A DNA stretch of 64,000 nucleotides from Ligula intestinalis (taxonomy: Eukaryota > Platyhelminthes > Cestoda > Diphyllobothriidea > Diphyllobothriidae), in the NCBI GenBank assembly GCA_036362985.1, contig JAYGXS010000007.1, forward strand, positions 19,001,482 to 19,065,481, given 5' to 3'. The position numbers and the translations under genes are program-made. The notes beneath the pieces are model-generated. The model searched no databases, was not told the DNA's origin, and saw only the letters and a list, made by a program, of their open reading frames with translations. Below, one piece after another: positions 46,522-59,039 of this stretch (positions are counted from its first letter, which is position 1; the number at the start of each line of letters is the position of its first letter).

Positions 46522-47824
46522 CCATTTTAGGACTTCCTCGGCTATGAGCCCCAAAATCGATGAACCCATTGGTGTCCCCTTCATCTGCTCGTCGATGGTT
46601 CTGTCACACATACTTCATCGACATCTTGATGATTGTGATTCATGTAACCTGAACGAAGCTCCACATGCAACATTTTTGCGTCCGCAACATAGTAAATATC
46701 AACGTTAGGTGACTCACAGGAGCAGCTCGGGATTTCTGCTGACGTCTTAGATAGCTTAGCGGTTTGAAGCCAAGCTCACAGGCCAAACTCTATAGCGGAG
46801 ATGCTGACCATACTTTCGACATTCAGATGGCAACCGTCTTAAGCCGAGACATCTCAACAGTGGAACGACCGGCGCCGTAAACATGGTATTTAGACGCCAC
46901 GTCCGTCCACTGGCATCTAGACCTTACTGCGCCATTGCGAATATAATTTTAGGACGAGATCACACGAAACGTAAGAAGTGGAAGCAAAGACGAGCCCGCG
47001 ACAAACCCATCAGAAGAGGAAACAGGCTTATTGGAATCCTAACTGTTGGAAGGAAATAGAAAGCGGGTGGCTGTCGAGCTACACAAACGTCTATAAGAGG
47101 GTCAGACCAGCCAACAAGGAAAAAAATTGATAAGCACAAGGCAGGCAAGTTGGCTCAGACATTCACATCGCTGATCGATATTGATAGCATATGCTTTGAA
47201 AATAGTATAAATCAAAAGCTGTTAAGGATGCTATTTAAGTTCTCAGATTGTCGTTCCACAACTCCCACGTTTGCGACTTTGAGAAAATCGATATGCACTG
47301 CTTTATTTATCTATGCTCCATGGTCTAGGAAAAATCTTTATGTCCTCATTAACCATGATTAGCCCTACATTGAGCTGATTTACGTACCGTAATCTGCAAC
47401 GTCTTTTTTGCGGAACATCAGACTTAGGACAGTAGTATTATCCTCGCAAAGATAGTGACAAAAATATGCTCGAACCCCATCACCTGCCCTTATTATAAAC
47501 AGTGAGCCATCTACGTTACGCTACCCCAGTCACTCTGAAAGGCATAATCGAAACCAAAATTAGCACATGAGTGATAGGGTCCTGGGTATGCTGAAGATGC
47601 AACCCTTACCCTAGTCACTATGAAAAGATGATTCCGACGTGATGCGCGTGTGTATCTGCGTCATCTGGGACCGGAACACTGTAGGTGCGTTGCGGAGTCG
47701 TGCACGGTGAAGTTGTTCTGAGACACAAGCGTTTCAGGTTAAAAATGATGACTTTGTATTGCGTAAATCCTGAAGCAAATAAGGCAAATGGCACAAGAAT
47801 AACATGCAGTTTGCAATACCGTCA

Positions 47825-47990
47825 AAGACAAGGAATACCGAAATGGCTATTTCTGCCTTAGAAGCCGTCATCGGACAGTCATACTCAGGCCCAAATGGAG
47901 TCCCACCCGAGCTTTGGACCCGCGACCACTTTGCTGAGAGTCAAACGCCTTAACTAATGAGCAACGAGCTCGTTATCTTGCCAGTTTAGT
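47825..47990 (-). repeat. tRNA-derived SINE
   Basis: The plus-strand view shows the body 'gaaatggctatttctgcctt' and 'gaagccgtcatcggacagtc', then the decayed head 'aactaatgagcaacgagctc' near 47965. Confidence 0.65.
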
Positions 47991-47994
47991 ATCT

Positions 47995-48345
47995 GCCCCC
48001 ACTTTAAGCTGATGGGGTTGTTAGGATCTCTGCCGAGGCCCAAGGCAAAGCGGAATAGATGATTTTCGTTGGCGGTCGGACCACATGTCTATGATATCAA
48101 TATCCCTCGACATAACCCGGTACGAAAACAAGCTCGTGGCTCAATAGTTGGGGGTTTCACTCTCATCAAAGAATTCACAAGTTTGAGGCTCGGGCGGAAC
48201 GCCAATTGGGTCTGGGTATGACTGGCTGACGACGGCTAATAAGTCAGAAATGGCCATTCCAGTCTCCTTTACCTACTACGGCTGTCAGGGCTCTCTCGAG
48301 ACCCCATACAGAGCGGGAAAGATATGTCCCGTAAGTGGTCCGGTG
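47995..48345 (+). repeat. tRNA-derived SINE, tail plus full unit
   Basis: A tail remnant at 47995-48100 ('cccaaggcaaagcggaatag') is followed by a unit with the head 'gctcgtggctcaatagttgg' (48128), the B-box-like 'acaagtttgaggctcg', the body 'ggctgacgacggctaataag' (48223) and a tail to 48345. Confidence 0.75.
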
Positions 48346-48869
48346 AACATTCCTCAGCGCGTGTACTTATTATAACGTACTATTAATATACACTTAAATA
48401 TTGCAGTTGTTGGTTCAGGACTTCAGTACTGCAGACGCAGAATACCAATCGGTAGCTAAGAAATTGGGCTGGGCCCTGCCATAGTCAATCTTATCACATG
48501 AATTCCCGCAATAAACGGTGTAACTAGGCTTTCAGTCCGAAAGCATACTTCCCAATCGATACTTGAATATTAGGACGCGAAAGATCTTGCTTCTCGGCAC
48601 TTATTAAATGACAGCGTACGAACATTTACTTCTCAAATCCTGCGAACATTCAACACAATTCTAGCATCTATAGTTAATTTGTATTTTCCTTGCCGCTTTT
48701 TTGATTTTTCTGACGAGGCGGCTGTGTGAAACAAAAGGCATACTTCAAGGATGTTAAAGTCCCTGGAGAAATCAAATTTCGAATTGAATAAGTGCACCGT
48801 CAAATAACAATAGAATAAAAACTAACTTCACAGCGAAGAGGAGTGTAGATAGCGTCAGTTACAAGGACA

Positions 48870-48995
48870 AACGAGACTAAAATGGTCATATCTGGCTCAT
48901 TAGCCACCATCAACCAGTCACATCCAACCGCAATTGACGACCTGTTGATCAGAATTCAAACACTCTAACCATCGAGCTAAGGTCTCTTTCCTCAA
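48870..48995 (-). repeat. tRNA-derived SINE, head and body
   Basis: The minus strand has the head 'tagctcgatggttagagtgt' (48980) and the body at 48930-48880 ('tggctaatgagccagatatg'). Confidence 0.7.
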
Positions 48996-51729
48996 CGAGA
49001 ATAAGCATAAGTGTCTTCAACATCAGTTTTTATATTTGTCCTAGCCGGTGTACTAGAGGTAATTTATAGGCGGACCATGAAAAAAACATTTTCGAATATC
49101 TTCTCTCTTAATTCTGGCATGCGAAGAAGTAAACATCTCTGTAAAAAAAAATTTTGTATAGACTAAATGCACCGTCAATTTGAATAAGCCTAAAATAGAC
49201 GGTCTAACATTCCGGTTCAGTAAAGATTACTTAAGCCAGTTAGGACAAAAACTAAACAAAACTCTTTTGACGGCAAACAATAATGTCTCCAAAGAAAATA
49301 TTGATTTCTTCCTTCATCTGTTTTTTTAGATAAGATCTATAGGTGGTCGACAATTATAGTATTTCTGAATTACGTCCCTTTAACTGTTGGCTTGCAAAGA
49401 CTACGTTATCCATCAAACAAGTACTAACTGCATTGGGGAGAAAATTTAGAACGTTGTTTGATTTGAAAAAAATGTTTTACACACAGCCCTTACTTCGAAG
49501 CAGACAAAATAGGTACATCGCTAGGCAGGGTTAACAGAGCAAAATGCAAAGGGTATTTCCTGCAGATCAGACTTACAGCCTGTATCAGAGTACTTAAATA
49601 TGGCTATTTAATTATCTGTTGAAAAAAATCATGCTTTGTTACATCCTTCCCTGGAACACATGTCTCTTATCCCATGCAGAATTAAAGCTACTTTCATAAT
49701 AACCCCTCCATTTTTTTATATTGGCATGCAATAAATAACCTGTTTGGGGTTATTTTGAGTTTTTTCGGATAATGGCATACGTTTTATTCTTAGTCACCGA
49801 AACAAACTGGAAGCTTTTATCAACTTATTTTACGTGAAAACCTAAATTGTCTTTGCACTATCTACGGCAGTGGTGGTAAGCTCACTAGGTTCAAAAACAA
49901 GTCAATTTTTATCGTCAAGCAGGCACAATTTGAACACTCAAATCCATTGATTCCGTCCATCTGTAACTTCTTCTGCTCAGCCAGGAGGTTATTACTCTAA
50001 AGTCGGTGAACTGTCGTCCCCAGAGTAAGAGCCTACTTTATTCCAGCGATTAGGGACCTTTAGACACGTCAACTGGCTGAAGAATTCTAGTAATACCCAG
50101 ATCATCTCACCAGTGCTTGGTCGTCAACTGAGGGTTTATTTACCGTGGAGTGAAATGCATCCGATTTCCGGAGTTTGGATTTTTGCATGCTACCTTTCAG
50201 TGCTTCCTCACAAACACTCCTCCGCCTCCTTTTACTTCTGAAACTTCATGCGTACTTGTACGGGGCTAAGGCAAGTGGTGGCCCAATTTTCAATGCAAGG
50301 CTTCCGTGCCCTGAACTAGAGTTGAGTGCTCCTCACGTGGTGTCAATAACTACCACGCAGTAACCTCCGAGATCAACCTTTCAAGTTACAATTGCCAGGT
50401 TGCTTAAAGGTGGAAGCCTGTGGTTGCTTGAGATGACTACAATTTGCGCTGTTTGCGGTCTTAACATGTCAATACTATAAGAGGCAACCCCAACTGACTC
50501 ACTCGCACGCTGCCCTGATGATTCTCTCCAAAACCGCATTTTCGATTGGCCAAAGGTCGTGCGCGTGGTGAGATAGCACCGGCTTCTGACCGGCAAATTG
50601 CTTTGCCCAATCAATCGGATAAGCCGAAAAGTCAGTTAACATGCTATCCCCTCAAGGACAACACCGGGTTGCTCCGATTACACTTCGATTTTGTGTATAC
50701 GCGTACGTTCCTAGTTGGCCTAAAATACCTTGGTTTGCGTACGTCAATATAATTATATTCTTCCATACTTGCTGCTGAATTCTCCCAAGGGATTCAACTG
50801 AGGCGTTGTTGGACTGTCCAACATCGTGGCTTCTGGCAATTTTATAACAAACTAATCTACTTGGGCAACAAAGTCCATAGCTTCCTTAAAATGTTACCCT
50901 CAGTAGTAGCTTAATGACGTGCATCATTTGTAATTCTTAGGTTTTATCATCGATAAGCCCTCATTTGATGCACCACAAATCAAACTTTACACTACGCAAC
51001 TTAATTAAGCCGCATTCATTGAAGTTTTCTTTTGTATGGGCTTTTGAAACTAACACGCCATTTTCGCTTTCTATTCGCATATCAATTTACAATATCTATC
51101 TCAGTTGATTCATTGTTCTCAGTATAAACGTATTGTTAAAATTCTTTATTTATTTGAAAAATCGGTTTAATAGTGCACGACGTAAGTATCGATTTGAAGG
51201 GAGTTCAGTTATGAATACATTAAGCAATTCATTTAAGGCCGATTTTTCATGGTGTTGGCAACCACAGTGTTCGGTTAGTATGAATTGTTTGAAATCACCC
51301 GGTGTTATGCGGTTTGAGTGCCTCATTTTATGCAAGGTGAATCGAAAGTTTTTTGGACATATATTTAATAGGAAAGCTTATCTGCCTATCTTAACAGGAA
51401 AAGTCAGTTCGATCACACAGTGCCCAGTCTATTGATAGTCCTTGCATCCCCAGTGCATGTTACTCAAATAGACACGTGTCATGTGGGACATGCTTTGTCG
51501 TTTAGTAAGAAAACCTAGAACTGGATGTGGGGGTGGAGTTAGGGTGACGTATTAGAAAATGCTCCTCAACTGTAACAATCTGACGTGCTTCAACGTATCA
51601 CGGTACGCAAAAAGCCATGGTTCGGAAGGTTGCCAACTGACGGGGTGGTTTGGACTGCGTGATCAGCTCAGCGTGTTTTGTGTTGTGTGAAGTGGTTGAG
51701 TAAGCTGCAATGGATCCTTTTTTATGTGC

Positions 51730-51920
51730 TCCTTATACCACCCCCACACAGTTGGGATACGGGCAAGGTGTGGCGACACGCGTGGACACGGCTCTGGCTG
51801 CGCCAGTCACCTGCTCCATCTCCCATCTCTGGTCTTCTGGACTTTGTATGGACATAGGGCACAGGCGCGGGCAAGGACACAGAGAATGAAACAGATGCAG
51901 TGCAAGTCTAATCTCATCAT
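51730..51920 (+). repeat. Dispersed repeat R1, copy 4 (5' part)
   Basis: Contains 'gcgccagtcacctgc', 'catctctggtcttctggac' and 'agtgcaagtcta' in the R1 order. It lies in intron 1 just downstream of coding exon 1. Confidence 0.5.
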
Positions 51921-52046
51921 AATAAACCGCTAATCATCGTCTCTGCATCATTCTGGTCTGGAGCACATAGTTTACCACGCTGAAACCGACGGTCGAAATG
52001 TTAAGCTGAAAAAACGGAAAAAATGAAATATCCGCCGGACACTTAC

Positions 52047-52376
52047 CTGAGGACATATCAGGTAAACGCTGCTGACGGAATTTGGGGCTGTTCTTAGTCG
52101 TTGCTGAGCCGCAGCATCCAAGCTAACCTCACAAGACAGAATACCGTGTCGGTCTGCCGAAATGCCATAGTTTAGCTCCACGGAGGGCCCCTGAGGTTCA
52201 TCAGACTGCAGACTGTGCGATGCTTTGGAAGCATTGGCCGCTGCCTTCCTGTCTGCATCACTCTGCTCGGCAGCAGCACCCATCGGCGATTTCTGGGGGG
52301 CATCCAGACCGCTGCTGCTGCTGTGGGCGAGGGCAAGGCAACATGCCAAGACTAGGTGCAGATCCAGCAATTTCAT
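52047..52376 (-). CDS. Receptor-like gene, coding exon 1: signal peptide and start of ectodomain
   Basis: Encodes residues 1-110 in 330 bases and ends in phase 0 at CAG|GTAAGT (52047|52046). The N-terminus MKLLDLHLVLACCLALAHSS is a good signal peptide (charged n-region, hydrophobic core, cleavage likely after about residue 18-22). Residues 23-65 are low complexity (Ala, Ser, Asp, Gln) with a possible N-glycosylation site at N48. Residues 66-110 begin the folded ectodomain with C82 (GILSCEV) and C108. This ATG is chosen because it starts a signal peptide, lies 16 bases after a strong splice acceptor and has A at -3. The longer frame upstream crosses that acceptor. Confidence 0.75.
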
Positions 52377-52412
52377 CCTATGGAAAGCATGTCTAAAACA
52401 ACAAAAAACGCG
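52377..52412 (-). promoter_or_regulatory. Splice (or spliced-leader) acceptor with a 5-codon upstream ORF
   Basis: On the minus strand a T-rich tract ends in TTTTAG at 52393, followed by ACATG..., 16 bases before the start codon. A short upstream ATG (52390) runs five codons to a TGA that overlaps the main ATG. The acceptor implies either an upstream non-coding exon or trans-splicing, which is known in flatworms. The sequence cannot tell which. Confidence 0.55.
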
Positions 52413-55400
52413 GCTAGGCATAAGATGCTTAGGTTCTGGGATAGTCATGTTACTGGTAGACAGGAAGCGCAGTAATAGGAGGCTAAATGGATGTGGTCAT
52501 CCTAGTACCTTTAACAGTCCCCTTGATTTTAAAGTAGTTTCTGAGTAAGTTTTTATTATCTTCTACACAGTCAGTGTTCGTAGCCATTTTTCTTTCCCTC
52601 CTCTCTACAACCACCGATTTAAAATGTTGACAACCTTTCTCTACTTTGCAACCTCGAAGCTAGCCTTCGCGGTGTCCCTTGATGATTGTGACAGGTTCTT
52701 CTGCTTAAGCCCCCTTGACCGAGAAGTCCTCAAGGTTAAACTCTCTTAAAGTCAAGTGCCTTCGTTTCGTTTTGATCCAGTTTTCCACGATGAGATCCAC
52801 CTGTTTTACTCCACACCTCCGTTGGCTAATCATATGACCAGTCGGACGGTGTTACGACCGTTAACAGTAGCCTTGGTGGTTATATTATTTCTCCCACGAC
52901 AAGGTGCGCTTCGAACCATCATGCGTTCTCATCAACCAACCTTTCTCTATCTCAGTGTATCGTAACAATAGTATCAAATTACCTAAGCCTTTTCTTAGAA
53001 GCCGTTTTTTCTCATATGTTATTTTAAAGTGGGGGTTCATTGTAGGAGTTTTTTCACTGGTTCATTCAAAGTTTGCAATATTTTCCGAAGATTGACTAAT
53101 GATTAAATTAAGATCAGTTGTGTGTCGGGTGTGACATACTTTGCTCATCATGCTACTTCTGTTCTTTGAACAGCTGCTCACCGGATCTACAATCAGCCAC
53201 TTTGTATTTAATTATACCACAGGACTACGTTTGCAATTATGAGATTTTCTGGTCCTTAAACATATACATGTATTCATATGTAAGCAAAAGCGTTAAAAAC
53301 AGCTAAAATGGGCTTTCAACGAGGGAGTAATGGAAGCTGGGGAGAATGATAAATTGGACTGGAGCAAGATGCTTCTAAATAAGAAGACGTCAACAACCCC
53401 TCCCCTCTGCAATGACAACGTTTGCGGCTAGAAGGGTCATTAGACTTCACAATAAGGATTCGCACTCACGAATTCGAGCTGCGGCCGCGAAAAGAAATGA
53501 TTACCTTTCTGATTAAAAGTGAGTAGTCAATAGCTCAGGGAACCCTTAACTTTAGGATACACGTGATAGGCACCGAAGATAACGAAATTTGCATTGAACC
53601 AACTGAATAAGTTGCTACTGTAAAAGGATTTCATAGTGGGGTTTCAAACTGCAGCTAGGCACACTATGCGTCTTTGAGTCACATAAAGCACCAAATTGCG
53701 TACATAGGTTTTGAAGAAAGCAATGTCTGACAGTTATGTAGAAATATTTATTTTTAGACTTCTACGGATACTATTTGCGGTAACACGGTGTTCCACTGTC
53801 GGAAGAAGCCATCATCTGGTACAATGAGCAAAAACTGCCTCGCGCTTATAAACCTCATTAGCTATGATACTCCTGGTACGCATACGCTTTTCAGCAAGTA
53901 CGCAGTTAGGTTAATTTGATCATTAGAGATGACCGTAGGCAGAAACAGACGCTGCCAAGCTGAATAAGAGGTAAACGCAAATTATTTTATTCTAACTAAA
54001 ACAGTGTGTTAAGCTGTATTACAGCTATAATAGTTGGATTAAAAGTGTTGAAATGAAAAGAATGGAAGACTGTATATCTTTTTTGAGCTAAATGAAAAGT
54101 ATGTGTAGAATATTGCCATTAGATCTCAAGTCTTCCGAGAATAATTGTTTAGTTTACTATTATTTCCCTAGCTCTTAGTACGCTTTCCTATATAAATCCT
54201 TTAAGCCGGTCTCAAAACTGACATTAAGCATGTTTACACAATTCACGAATCTAAAAAAATTAATCAAACCTTCGGGAGCTTGATACTTAATTTGAGTGGT
54301 TAATTTAAATGATGCATTTTCTCGTTGAAAATGAGAAGGGTTAAAAAATACTAATCAAATGAGGCAAAACGATTAAAGAACGCGTCGGGAAATTTCCTGC
54401 AAGACTACATCACTGCGCACCACTGCCTCAGTATGCAAAAGTGATCATAGTTTATTTTTAACTAAGCTTTCGCTACCTCCATAGAAACTGTGAAATTTCT
54501 CAGGTTTATGACCATTTTCTATGCAGAATCAACATGTTAGCTCGATTTTTCTTATTATATATTTAGCATTTAACACTCCACTGCATTCCCGAAATGGAAG
54601 TTGTTAGTGTAATACAGTTGCTTTCTGACTTTACTGACAACAATATATGCCTTAATACATTATAAAGTATTGTGCATTTCTAAAAACGGCTCTTGACTCG
54701 GTTCTATTTCTGTCGCGGCAGCTTATGGAATCGCATTTGATTTGCTTTAACTTATATTTTTATCATTGTGCCTTTTTTGTTCCCATGCAGTAGGTTATTT
54801 AAACAATTGCCCCTATCATTTACTACTTTTGTAAGCTACATTTTTAATATTTTTTTCTTACCCCTGAGTTGTACTTCTCTAACCCCATATAACAACCGGT
54901 CCCGTATTACACAACCTGTTTTTGTTACTGTGGTATTTTGTATGAGGAATCCTTACTAATAACCTCATTCAAATATATAAATAGACACCGAAAAATGTGT
55001 CTGCTGTATTTGGGTATGTAATGAAACCTGCTGTAGAATAAGGGAGAAAGTCAACAAGTATTGGATTCCATACCTCAAAAATTCTAAAATATACATATGA
55101 TTCTAAACTGTCCTCAATTGCGGTAACCATACTGAGCTACCCAATCAAATTATATTGTAAGCACGTCAGGGCTCCAGTTTTGAAACGGAAGGCTTTCTGA
55201 TAAAGAACAGAAAGTATATTCTGTAACAAGCAACTGCTTAAGCGCCATGCATCTTTCGCATTGATTTTCAAAGTTCGTATACATTCCAGCAAATTTCATA
55301 GAAAATACAAACTAAGGTATTCTCTCTTGTAGTCATCTAGTGGAATTCTGCAAATTCTATACCTTTATATAGGGAACCTTTTAGTGGTTCCCTTATAAAT

Positions 55401-56389
55401 TCTAAGCGATCGTAAAATTCACCTTCATAATATTTCTTATCTGTCAATTTATGCTTGTTGCCCATGAAGTATGTCACATGATCCACATTAAATTTAGAAT
55501 GTTGTTAGCTTTATATGGACTCTGATCTACATGGTTGGAAAAGGTTTACTTTCGTTTGGACAGAATTTTACAGCACGTACTTTGGAAATTTTAAGTTAAA
55601 GTTTTACAAACGGTAGGACTAAACTGCATATGGTCACTAAGTAGCCTTTTAGAAAACCCCAAGATATCCTTTCCTAAAATTTACGATTGAATGAAAACAG
55701 TCTGCAAGAAACTGGGAGCATGAAAGAACGTTGTTGTCCACTTTTTCTATGCAATATATTCGAATTTCTAAGGACATCGAAGAGCAATGAGAGATTGAGT
55801 AATTAGCATGTAACCATGCATTAAGGGTATACCTTTTGAAGAACCTCCAAAATAAACTCGTTGAAAAGTCGAAATCCTGGCGATACTGAAATATCTTGAG
55901 TAAAGACCATATGCTTATCAGCATTACAACCCGACTTTATTATTATTTTTGAATTGACAATATATTTCAGAATTTTGGTTGACATTGCAGGTGATACGGA
56001 TAATACAATACATAGAACTGGCTATTTCAAACAAACTAGAGGATTGGGACGATTAAAGAGTACATTAGACGACCAAAAAGTAAGCAATAGCCTCTGAACG
56101 ACAAATAACTGACTCCTACGTAGTCGCAACCAGAGGGCGGCGTGACGGAGAATAGCTTTATTTATCATCTTTGGCAGATGAGACCGAAGCACTGATAACT
56201 GTGCTTGCAGGAACCCTAATTAATTACGGTTTTCCGTGCGGCTGACCGCACACGAAAGTGCCCAAACACGGCAAAAAGACACTGATGCTAGTTTTTTTCG
56301 TTAAATGTATGACAATGTTTGCAGTCTGAAATGTTCAAAGGAAGGGTAACTTCATCAGTAGATTTTGCTGTTCCCAAGACTGGCTTTAT
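52413..56389. other. Upstream flank of the receptor-like gene; no feature recognised
   Basis: AT-rich, with only short open frames and no TATA or other promoter element that I can defend. Any 5' exon of the gene would lie here. Confidence 0.4.
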
Positions 56390-56560
56390 AAATAGGCTGA
56401 AGGACATTACCGATAAAAAGAACGGAGACAGGATAGGCCATTTATGTCTTGTTAGCCCTCAACAGCCAGCCATGCACAGCCGCAGGTTTTGCGGCACCTG
56501 AAGCTAAAACCCGAGACCTATATAAGAGCTGGAGGGCCAAAGCTGCAGCCCCTGCACCAT
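56390..56560 (-). repeat. tRNA-derived SINE, body and tail
   Basis: The plus-strand view has 'ggctgaaggacattaccgat', 'ggataggccatttatgtct' and 'gttagccctcaacagccag', the reverse of the SINE 3' half. The head is lost. Confidence 0.65.
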
Positions 56561-57748
56561 GGGTGTCCAAATAATTTATATCCACAGTCGACCATTAACA
56601 AATACAACAGAATCAAACGCAACGGACGGAAGATTCTCAGTTATGCTAAGAAATCTTCGTCTTTATTCTGCGACCGTGTTGTGGATTTGCAATCTCTGAA
56701 TAGGGAATTAAACCAAAAACATTATACCGAAAACTGTTCCGATGCAAACAGAAAATTGGTTAAACTTTTCCATTTCTGTGTTGGCCTAAACTTCGAAAAA
56801 GGTGAAGTACTCAGACATTCAACATAAAATATCTAACGAAAGGGCTATTTTAAGAGGTAGCTTCCCATTGAAAGATTTTAATAAATTTTATGCAAACAAA
56901 TCTGAAGCAAGCGAAAACGGCCGAATTAATTTGTACAAATAAATTTCGAGAGAAAATGCGTGCCTCCCATTGTGGAACCTAAAGCAATTGCGGCAACAGC
57001 AAGTATAAGCATCATTAGGAAACCTAAACTCCCGAATTCTGTGATTCCTGTTTTTGATTATTATTTTTCCTTTATGTTCTTTCCGGCGCCTCCAAAGTAC
57101 CTTACCCGTTTAACCTTCATTACCATCGGTCCCGTAATGCAGAATACTGGAATTTGGGTTTCCGCAGGGGAACCTATAAACGACTGTTGTCGGAGTTTTC
57201 TAGAGAGGCAGATTCATCAGCTGAAAAATCAGCATGCATCCTAGTCAAAAAAGAAAACCTTGGAGCCTGCCCATTCCTTTTGCGTTCTCTGTTTCCCTCG
57301 CTATCGATTTCAGTTAACCCCTCTTTACGTTAAGCTGGCCACAGCAGTTGAATGACCCTCCACAAGAAGCAAGTATTCGAACTAAGAATACTGCCCGCTT
57401 TAGAAAAGATCCAACTTAGTTCAATTCTGAAGTAGTGAAACGTCAGAGACCGTGGCCCACTGTGAGAATGTCTTCAGAGGTAGCCTCTAGGCTCGGATGC
57501 GAACGCTAGTTTTTTTGTTTGTAAAAATTACCCACCCTTTTAGCGGAGGGTTGTGTTGAATGTCAGCGCACTGTTCCTCACTCATGCAAATTCAACCCTA
57601 AGAACGCTTTGTTAGATGCTCTTAATTACGCAACTCTCAACAGTTACCAGGGGGACAGGGGTGGCACTAAAATGCTAAACGTGTCGATTATTTCCCACTG
57701 TCTTCCGTCCCTCTCCCTCTATTCCAGACATGCCCATCCTACCGCTCT
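56561..57748. other. No feature recognised
   Basis: Open frames at 56489-56827 and 56960-57244 have no recognisable motif. No splice or homology support. Confidence 0.35.
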
Positions 57749-57775
57749 CCCCCCCCCCCCCCCCCTTCCCCACAC

Positions 57776-57808
<33 letters not shown>
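57749..57808. repeat. Poly-C tracts
   Basis: Two near-uninterrupted C runs (about 57749-57765 and 57777-57808) separated by 'ttccccacact'. The complementary strand is a G-run able in principle to form G-quadruplexes. The exact lengths are likely unreliable. Confidence 0.9.
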
Positions 57809-57809
<1 letters not shown>

Positions 57810-59039
57810 AGGCTAGAGAGTTTGCCCCCCGACAAGTGACCGCAGACGGCCAGTTGAAGGCGAGTGCATGATGTCTAGCTCCCAGAAGCGAATTGACGGC
57901 TTTTATACGGCGCAAGACTTGGCGTGGGAATTTGTAAAAGCGAGCCCACCTAGGGCCAGCTGACTAGATGCGCAAGGAGAATATGGGTAATGGATCTCGG
58001 TTGATGATAAGACAAGAACATGCTTCGACTTGCTTATCAATCACGTCTGTAAGGTTTGGGAATGGAGTGGAGTAGAGGACAGGCACTTTGTCAGTTTTTA
58101 ATAAAAAATAATGGTTTTCGTTTGAAGTGGAACAGTGTTGATGCTGACTTCTAATAAAGTTTATTATGTATTCATGGACAACTAAAGGTGACGTGTCAGT
58201 TAACTTGTACGATTCCCTTCATGCGCAAGCTTGTACCTACCTGAAACTTGGCGCGTACGGCAGTAGACTAGGAATAATTTAAATCTAGGTGGAGTTCTGC
58301 ATATATTAGCAAATTCACTAGGAGTTTACATGTCAACCTCACAAATAAGAAGAGTGATGCCGGGGAAATAAATGGTAGCTTGCTTTTGGTGGGAGTTGCG
58401 TTCAATCATCGGGTGGCAAAGCACGTTTGGTCTTCTGCGTCTTGGGACTCAGTCTGGAGCCCTAATGATATCTACGGAGGAGGGGAGATTAACAAAGTCA
58501 AGGAAGGTCGGCATTATCATTGTTGGTCATAGTCGTCGAGCACAATACACAACTCTAGGTCCAACTGACCTATTCTTGCAGCATTTAGTTATCCACCGCT
58601 CTAGGCTGCCTCCGTTTTCCAATCAGAAGCTTTTATGCTCAAACGTTAAAAGGCTCCACAAATAGGACTGGATTCTTCTAATGAATGGAACACTTTTGAC
58701 GCGGACAGCAAATGAAGAAAATGGAATGGCGTGTCGGTAATGGTGGCCTTTGCCCCTTCGCTCGCAATCCCAAAAATGCTGACAGTAATTTTATTGGCAG
58801 TCCTTTCTCTTCCCTGCGGTTTCCAATAGGCTTGCGCTCCTACCGGTTGGTTAACTGAAAATTCGATGTCGTGTTCTCACCCCAGATGAAGTATGCTCAT
58901 GCCGTAACCGTTAGCTTTCTTTACCTAATTGATTTTTTAATGGTTTACTACATACATATATCTGAAGGCAGAAGTACATTACCGAAAAATACAAGAAAAC
59001 TAGGATGCTGTCAGCCAGGCACAATGTCCTTTCGCTTAT
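57809..59039. other. No feature recognised
   Basis: The 97-codon plus frame at 58372-58665 shows no recognisable motif. Otherwise unassigned. Confidence 0.35.

Larger units (their letters stand above)
38231..52046 (-). other. Intron 1 of the receptor-like gene
   Basis: About 13.8 kb. Repeats inside are listed separately (SINEs at 38.4, 41.7, 47.8, 48.1 and 48.9 kb; PLEs at 40.6, 43.1 and 44.8 kb; R1 at 51.7 kb; microsatellites). Stretches 38700-40640, 42010-42690, 43905-44815, 45545-46500, 46525-47825 and 49000-51730 show no gene or repeat that I can support. Confidence 0.6.
24725..52392 (-). other. Gene span: Ig-like single-pass receptor, four coding exons
   Basis: Four minus-strand exons join to 1995 coding bases, 664 residues plus stop. 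Junction phases are 0, 1 and 1, and each donor phase equals the next acceptor phase. Donors are GTAAGT, GTAGGT and GTGAGT; acceptors end TCTCAG, TTTCAG and TGCAG after pyrimidine tracts. The predicted order is signal peptide, Ig-like ectodomain with eight cysteines, Thr/Pro stalk, one transmembrane helix (about 241-261) and a long tail. This is the architecture of a type I cell-surface receptor or adhesion molecule. I recognise no named orthologue. The promoter and any 5' non-coding exon are not identified, and a micro-exon could have been missed inside the large introns. Confidence 0.75.
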
